Source: Chlamydoabsidia padenii (Eukaryota; Mucoromycota; Mucoromycetes; Mucorales; Cunninghamellaceae). From it: DNA of 64,000 bases. This document shows, in pieces, positions 57,854-64,000 of the stretch. A model generated the notes under the pieces. It was given only the letters and a program-made list of their open reading frames with translations, did not search any database and was not told where the DNA came from. Both the position numbers and the translations under genes were made by a program. The first letter of the stretch is position 1. Every line of letters starts with the position of its first letter. The DNA lies in NCBI GenBank assembly GCA_025330725.1, contig JAIWND010000006.1, positions 1,116,001 through 1,180,000 of the forward strand, given 5' to 3'.

Positions 57854-59457
57854 TTCCTATCATATTTATGTCAACGTATAATCGACTACCCAAGTCTTTT
57901 TCCGTTTATCACAGAGTCCTATGTATAAAATGTTACAAATGTTTTTTTATTACATACAGTTAACAGGAAAAACAAGAATTATTTCTATACTAATGTATGT
58001 CTATATTATGATGAGATGGAGGGAGACTAAACTACTTGTGTGAAGAGAGGAAGAGAGATAAATAAAGCCAGAGACCATCATTACTTTGTTATCGTCCAAT
58101 GTTGTTCTTGGAAAGAGTTACCTGTTTGAATCATATTATTGATCATCACCCAATCCAACATATGAGAGGGGGGGGAAGTAGCATTACTGATCCAGCCACA
58201 GCCATCCAAGCTACTATTCAATTGCCATTCGCCAATCATCATAATTTTATTGGTGATATATTGATTTGGATGAGAAGATCATCCATTTACAGATCCTTCG
58301 AGGCCGAGATTTTGTGTTGATATGGTTGATGGTTGATGTATGTCCAATATGTCCGTACACCCGGCCAGTAAAGTCTATTTGCCAAAGGTATGTAGTAGCT
58401 GTACGCCAGGAATATAATAGCCGATGAAGAGTTGATGGTTGCTGATCGCTGATGTATGTAACAGTTTGCCCGTGAGCTGTTGCTTTGTTGTTCATTGTTA
58501 CACACAAGTATCACCATATACGTTCATTCAGATAAATAGATGATCAGTCGTCCGAGTTGTTGCTTACGTTTGCTGGTATTTGGGTCACTTATTCACCTAG
58601 ACAGAGAGAAAAGAGATGTACCAATATCAGAACCTTGATGAAGTTGTTGACCCATTTTACAGCACCTCCTTTTTGTTCCCCTGTTGTTTGATTGCTTTAC
58701 CTTTTTCCCTAGTTTGTCCATCACCAGCACATAGCCTATACACAAGAAATTAATATGTATCAATTTTACCTGCGAAGAAAGAGAGAAAGAAAGTATCAGT
58801 ATCAAGGTCTTGGTGAGGATGTTAATCCAAAAGCAGAATGACCCAGTCAACATTACCACCCAGTTCTTTTCTTTTGTTTGTTTTACCTTCCCCTTCCCCA
58901 ATTTGTATCAGCCATAAGAGAGAAGTTTCACCGTCGCCTTTTGTTTATCTTCACCTATTCGTTACAATCAGTGTGAATTTCATATTGTGAAGAAGACCAA
59001 TTTAGACCATGGTTGAAATGTTCATCGTCATCAGTATTCGCACGGTGAATTGCTGGCGCCCATTAGGTTTACCATGCAGCGTCAATGATACAGTATAGTC
59101 AAGCCGCCATGTTAAAGGTGAGTATATAAGAGGAACAAATCAAGTTGGAAAAAGAGGAGGGGGAAACAAAAAAAAAAAGAAGGAAGAGAAAAAGAAAGAA
59201 AAGAGAAGGTTTTGATTTTTAGCCGCTTGATTTTATTTTTTAAATCCCGCCCAATGGCCTTGATCTTGTTTCGCAAATCGCTCGTTTGCTCTAAACTTTC
59301 AGGCAACCATCCTAATAGTATTTGAAGCACACCTTTCAAGTTGAGTCATATCATCTGGATAACTCAACCTGGACACCTTCTTTTTGTTCCTGAGCCTGAT
59401 TTGATCTCTATTGGCTGGAAAGAACGAGAAGGATTATGCCCCCATATGCGGGATTTG

Positions 59458-59469
59458 AAAAGATCATCA
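59458..59469 (+). promoter_or_regulatory. GCGGGATTTGAA box (exact)
   Basis: Exact copy 117 bp beyond the eL24 stop codon. No annotated gene starts next to it. Confidence 0.45.
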
Positions 59470-59585
59470 GAGGGGAAAATGTATCTTGCATCCTGTCATA
59501 TGACAATAGTACAAGCTATGGTAAAAAAAAAAAAAAAAAGCTTTATTGCATGAAACCGGGGTTTAAAATATCAAGGGCATAAACC

Positions 59586-60212
59586 TTAGGCTTTTTTGGC
59601 AGCTTGAGCGGCCTTCTTGGATTCCTTGGACTTGGCAATAGCAGCTTGACGAGCAGCAGCACGGGCATCAGGCTTTTGGTTACGCTTGGCACGGATAGCA
59701 TCCCAAGAGGCACCAGCAATAGCACGTTCATGCTTGACAGTACGACGAGAGCGCTTCTTGGCTACTTCTTCGGTAACACCCTTCTTGTTCAAACGACGGT
59801 AGATGGTGGTCCATCGGATCTTGCGGGGATTCAAACGTTGAAGGAAGTAAGATTCGGCCTTGCCGTTGATAAAGCGGAAAGTCTATAACAAAAAGAGAAG
59901 AAAAAAAAAGGTGAGCCGAACGTTCGTATTTCCTGTCGGTTTCGTTCTGTTATCGTCGCTTTATTGTTGTATACGTACTCTAGTGAAGATATGATGGGAA
60001 AAAAAATAAGTCGGTCATGTTTCATATTTTGGTCATGATCAAGTTCATTTACCTGCTATCGATACGGACATAGGTCTTACCCCGAGCAGGGTAGATTTTG
60101 AATCCAGAAAAGGCACAAATCTCAAGCCTATTTGAGAACAAAAGTTATCAGTAAACAATAATTTGGATGGATGGGTGGATGGATGGATGGATGATGGTAT
60201 TTCATACTTCAT
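59586..60212 (-). CDS. RPL24: Ribosomal protein eL24
   Basis: Four minus-strand exons: 60212-60208 (5 nt, ATGAA), 60127-60053, 59979 (1 nt) and 59882-59586, giving 125 residues. It is a component of the 60S subunit. The N-terminus reads [20 protein letters not shown], the eL24 zinc-ribbon-like fold, then [36 protein letters not shown], and [20 protein letters not shown]. An arginine at the second junction needs one extra base (AG+A), supplied by an A at 59979 flanked by CACTAG and GTACGT. The C-terminus is about 30 residues shorter than in yeast (155), ending [21 protein letters not shown] microsatellite sits in intron 1. Confidence 0.93.
59979..59979 (-). other. Predicted 1-nt exon (A) of the eL24 gene
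   Basis: On the minus strand the sequence is TTCACTAG-A-GTACGTAT. Without it the two flanking coding exons are out of frame; with it the junction codon is AGA (Arg), the residue expected in DS(K/R)TF of eL24. Confidence 0.65.
60165..60196 (+). repeat. GGAT tetranucleotide microsatellite in eL24 intron 1
   Basis: About seven imperfect GGAT units within the intron after the 5-nt first exon. Confidence 0.8.
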
Positions 60213-60283
60213 GTTTGATTTTTGTAGGGGATGCTAAAGCTGGTTTGAAAACCATTACTGTTCAAAAAAGGGGCTATCAGAAG

Positions 60284-60295
60284 CGGCATTTAAAA
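60284..60295 (+). promoter_or_regulatory. GCGGGATTTGAA box variant upstream of eL24
   Basis: GCGGCATTTAAA, 71 bp from the eL24 start. Confidence 0.4.
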
Positions 60296-61401
60296 ATGTG
60301 TGGGGTCGGAATTCAAAAAAAGGAACAATCCATTTCGCATGAATCTTCTTCCCGACTGAAACAGTGCCCCCAACCTTTAAAGTAATGACATTTATACATC
60401 GTCTATCAAAGTAAGTCATTACTCAAACTCATCAAAGGTATCAAGCATTACCCTTTAGTTTACCTAACACCTATGTAAGGATTCGGGTCAGGGGAGGTTC
60501 AAATCCCGATGTTAATTGGAGATGGTCAATCAGAAACATCAATCGGAACACCTCTGTACTGATATAACAGAGGTATAAGAGGGTATGCTCATCTTCAAAT
60601 GATAAACAATCGGAAAAATTGAGCTCACATATCATTTCAAACACACGATTAAATCCCGCAAGTCGTCGCCTTTGCATGATTTAAAACCTGAAATAGGGGG
60701 AGCGGTGTTTTTTTCTTTTCTTTTCTTTTCTTTCCACTTTGCTTTACATTATCCCTTCCCATCAACTTGTATTCTCGACAATCACAGAAAAATTGCCTTT
60801 TACTTTTTATTTGGTGGTGTTGATGTCTTTTACCTCTTGATTATCTTGTTGTCTCTTATCTTGGTAAGTCAAACTGGTAATGTCTTTATACTCATACTCC
60901 TTTTTTGTTTACTTTTTTTTTAGTGACGATGGAAGCACTATCTTTATTGCTTGACTCTTTCAATGGAAGCAGCGCACGATATGAAGAAAGTGGTCGTGTT
61001 GTGTCCATCTTTACTCTTGGCTGATCTCTCTTTTTTTTTGTGGTGGCGATGGTAATGGTGTTCACACTCGGCGGGACATTACAAATATGTTACGAATGGA
61101 ATGAACTTAAAAATGACATTGCTTTGGTAAAAGACAAATGAACACGGAATCTACAGCTTCAGGTCCAAGGCAAACACAGTCGATAATCAAAGGTAACGAA
61201 GAGCAATGGACAACACCTTGATATCAACCGTGGTTTTTTTTTAGTTATATAGCTATAGTAGGAATATCACTTTTATATCTTTGTAAACATATGACTACTT
61301 TTAATTTATACATATATATAATAATAAAAAATCTTTTTTAACACTATTGGATTGGCGTGGGGGAGGCGGTATCGTTTGCATTATGCGTATGAACCTGCCA
61401 G

Positions 61402-61413
61402 ACGGGATTTGAA
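61402..61413 (+). promoter_or_regulatory. GCGGGATTTGAA box variant upstream of TM9SF
   Basis: ACGGGATTTGAA (11 of 12), 164 bp before the start codon. Confidence 0.55.
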
Positions 61414-61577
61414 ATCGGGAAAATGAAAATCATTTCCAATGCCTTCTTCCGCCCTGGACTAAAAAGGATATGGTAACGCCTGGAGCGTCACGATATTATC
61501 GGAATTTGAATTCTGGTCTCATTACATTTAGGTCGATTTTATTATTCCTCTTCTTCTTCCTTCATCCTAACACAACC

Positions 61578-63869
61578 ATGAAAAGTAGCTCTCTGCTTTT
61601 ACTATGCGCATCTTCTTTGGTGCAAGTGGTATTTGGATTTTATTTACCAGGTGTCGCTCCAGAAGAATACTCCAATGGTGATGATGTACCTCTTTTTGTT
61701 AACGCCCTCACTCCAATGTCCAACTCTCAAATCAAGTCGGTTATATCCTACGATTACTACTTTGAACGCCTCCACTTTTGTCAACCAGAAAAAGGTCTTC
61801 AAAAACAAACGGAAAGCCTAGGCAGCATCTTGTTTGGTGATCGTATCTTTACTTCTCCCTTCAAGGTAAAAAAAAAAAGAATTAAACGGATGGGCTTATA
61901 CCTTAACCATCTATTTTTATCTTCTTCAATAGTTAAATATGGGTCGAGCCACGAAATGTAACACGCTGTGTGTGACTGACAAGATTCCTTCTGAAGATGC
62001 TGAATTCATCAACCAACTTATTACTGACGACTATGGCATTAATGGTATTGTGGATGGTCTTCCTATTGGCTATGAAGTGAAGGATGAACACACTGGTGAA
62101 ACATTCAGTCGTATTGGGTTCGACCTGGGCTTCTTGGCTGATAATCAAAAACCTGCTCTCAACAATCACTTGATCATCGACATTCGTTACCATGAACGAC
62201 CTGGTGGCAAAAACCGTGTGGTGGGCGTCTTGGTCTATCCTACTAGCAAGGACCATAAACTCACCAAGGATGGAAAGGCAGCGGTTTGTGATGATGCTAA
62301 CGATGTCACTTATCAACTCAAGGCGGATGGTAATGACAAGGTGGCATATACCTACGACGTTATTTGGACTGTAAGTAAACTAGCTAATGGATAAAATAGT
62401 ATGACACGGAAAGAAAGAAAAAGTAACATTGACTCTCTCTCTCTTTTTATTACTTCACTAGCCTTCTAATATCTCTTGGGCTACTCGATGGGATAGTTAT
62501 CTTCATATTTTGGATCCTTCCATTCATTGGTTCTCTCTTGTTAACTCTATTGTCATTGTCCTCTTCTTGACTGGCATGGTGGCCATGATCCTTTTACGGG
62601 CTTTGCATAAAGATATTTCTCGTTACAATGCTGTTGAAGCTCAGGTAAAAACAAAAAAAAAAAAATAGATCTATGGGATGATAAGGTGGAAAGGGGAGGA
62701 AGGCCTTATACTAACTTTTATAACTTTATATGAATAGGAAGATGTACAAGAAGACTATGGATGGAAGTTAGTGCATGGTGATGTCTTCCGACCTCCTACT
62801 CGCCCCATGTTGTTATCAGTACTTGTCGGTAGTGGATCTCAATTGATTGCCATGACCGGATTAACTTTGGGTAATGATAATGAACAATGTTACTATATGA
62901 AGGATTCATATGAACTAACTAACATTACACCATTTTATATAGTGTTTGCCATTCTTGGATTTTTGTCTCCTTCTAATCGTGGATCCCTTGGTACAATGAT
63001 GGTGATCTTCTTTATGGTGTTCAGCTGTATCTCTGGTTTTACATCTGCTCGTATTTACAAGATGAATGGTGGCGAAGCATGGAAGACGAACATCTTGTTA
63101 TCTGCGACTCTCTTCCCTGGGTAAGTTGAAAGTATATATATATATATATATAAATGGATAGAATAGGGATTCTGACATATCAGTGTATCTTTTTGTTTTG
63201 AACAGTGTTATTATGGGTGGATTGACTGGATTGAATTTCTTTTTGATCGGATCTGATTCTTCTGGTGCTGTGCCATTTGGAACCATGTTGGCGGTATTGG
63301 GCCTTTGGGTATTAATCGCTTTACCACTCAGTGTTGGTGGCTCTTACATTGGATTCCGTAAACCACGCATTGAACATCCTGTCCGAACCAACCAAATCCC
63401 TCGACAAATCCCAGATCAACCTGTCTACCTCAAAAGTGCCCCTTCGATCCTCATGGGTGGTATTCTTCCTTTCTGTGCCATCTTTATTGAACTTTACTTT
63501 GTCATGAACAGCATCTGGTTCCATCGTATCTATTATGGCATTGGCTTTTTATTCTTGGTCTTTATTGTCAACCTATTGACATGTGCTCAAGTCACGGTGC
63601 TGATGTGCTACTTCCACTTATGTAACGAAGATTACCACTGGTCTTGGCGTGCATTTTTGACATCCGGTGCCTGTGGTCTATATGTCTATTTCTACTCAAT
63701 CTTGTATTATCTCACCAAACTGGAAATCAACACACTCACAAGTACTATTCTTTACCTGGGCTATTCTGCTATCATCAGTTTGTTACTAGGTCTTCTCACT
63801 GGGGCCACTGGTTACATGGCCTGTCTTTACTTTTTAAGAAAGATCTTTAGCAGCATCAAGGTAGATTAG
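61578..63869 (+). CDS. TM9SF/EMP70 nonaspanin (transmembrane 9 superfamily)
   Basis: Six exons: 61578-61865, 61933-62370, 62462-62644, 62738-62870, 62943-63120 and 63206-63869, giving 627 residues, the usual length. It is an endosome/Golgi membrane protein sorting cargo and metal homeostasis. The start has a cleavable-looking signal peptide (MKSSSLLLLCASSLVQVVFG), then the lumenal FYLPGVAPEEYSNGDDVPLF and YDYYFERLHFC, which is the diagnostic block. After a long lumenal domain, nine hydrophobic segments follow, with EEDYGWKLVHGDVFRPP-like sequence (EDYGWKLVHGDVFRPP) and the C-terminal ILYYLTKLEI and SIKVD ending. The intron at 62871-62942 is 72 nt, open and in frame. Confidence 0.93.
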
Positions 63870-64000
63870 TTTGTTGTTGCTATGTTATTTTTAGTTGATA
63901 GATGACTCTTTTGTATCCCCCCTTTTTTTATTTTATTTATTCTCAATAAAGTAACACTATTTTATACTACTTCTATGTATGCGGGTCTTCGGCGAAAGAT
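63870..64000. other. 3' flank of the TM9SF gene
   Basis: AATAAA at 63945 fits a polyadenylation signal. No other feature is seen before the window ends. Confidence 0.6.

Larger units (their letters stand above)
57567..59585. other. Long spacer between AMMECR1 and eL24 genes
   Basis: No supportable gene. It holds two exact boxes (57842 and 59458), TTTAAATCCCGC at 59239-59250 and CCGGGGTTTAAA at 59556-59567. An imperfect duplication of about 190 bp lies at 58600-58930 (both copies with a AGTATCAG-like start, GATGTTGAC-like middle, and a TTGT-CC-rich end). An unannotated non-coding transcript is possible. Confidence 0.4.
60213..61577. other. Spacer between eL24 and TM9SF genes
   Basis: Several boxes occur: GCGGCATTTAAA (60284-60295, 71 bp upstream of eL24), TTCAAATCCCGA (60499-60510), ATTAAATCCCGC (60648-60659) and ACGGGATTTGAA (61402-61413, 164 bp upstream of TM9SF). 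A T-rich hydrophobic frame at 60780-60865 with a GTAAGTC donor hints at a small gene, but the next acceptor leads straight to a stop. Nothing further can be supported. Confidence 0.4.

Noticed and set aside
60785..60805. TGCCTTTTACTTTT resembles loop 1 of U5 snRNA
   Set aside because: No flanking stem, no Sm site and it reads through a hydrophobic frame; the match is limited to a T-rich string.

Overview
The window is nuclear DNA of a fungus, most likely an early-diverging filamentous fungus of the Mucoromycota (Mucorales type). The basis is AT-rich spacers, many short introns (mostly 50-150 nt) with GTAAGT-like donors and CTAAC branch sites, Rho1, chitin-synthase activator (Chs4/Skt5), septin, PSP1, caleosin and Opi3 homologues, plus a Dnmt2 gene. 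Genus and species cannot be read from the sequence alone. There is no operon structure, no rRNA or tRNA, no CRISPR and no intact transposon.

Layout. 0.7-4.2 kb: two tandem carboxymuconolactone-decarboxylase-like genes, a U6 snRNA gene with its own TATA box, and an Opi3-type phospholipid methyltransferase. 4.2-11.8 kb: gene-poor, with a 600-bp tandem cassette (5.8-8.2 kb), a second tandem array (10.6-11.5 kb) and unresolved exon-like pieces. 11.9-30.9 kb: OTU deubiquitinase, Chs4-like SEL1 protein, UNC93-like transporter, aldehyde dehydrogenase, alpha-arrestin, Hal4/Sat4-like kinase, MBOAT lysophospholipid acyltransferase. 31.6-46.9 kb: mitochondrial ATP synthase alpha, a small RVSF-motif protein, a PSP1-domain protein, septin, a bHLH factor and Dnmt2. 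47.4-63.9 kb: Rho1 GTPase, caleosin with a long tail, PP2C phosphatase, TrhO-like rhodanese, NECAP, AMMECR1, ribosomal protein eL24 and a TM9SF/EMP70 protein.

Most genes are independent housekeeping loci. Loose themes are the cell wall and polarity (Chs4, Rho1, septin), lipid metabolism (Opi3, MBOAT, caleosin, ALDH) and trafficking (arrestin, NECAP, TM9SF).

Two features stand out. First, a 12-mer, GCGGGATTTGAA (reverse TTCAAATCCCGC), occurs exactly 12 times in 64 kb, with many one- or two-mismatch versions. Exact copies or variants lie 55-165 bp upstream of the start codons of about 14 of the annotated genes, in either orientation. It looks like an undescribed promoter element. Second, three canonical single-nucleotide exons appear to be needed: two in succession in Rho1, which build the P-loop lysine codon, and one in eL24. 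All gene models are hand-spliced from the sequence; splice phases were checked codon by codon, but no transcript data were available.
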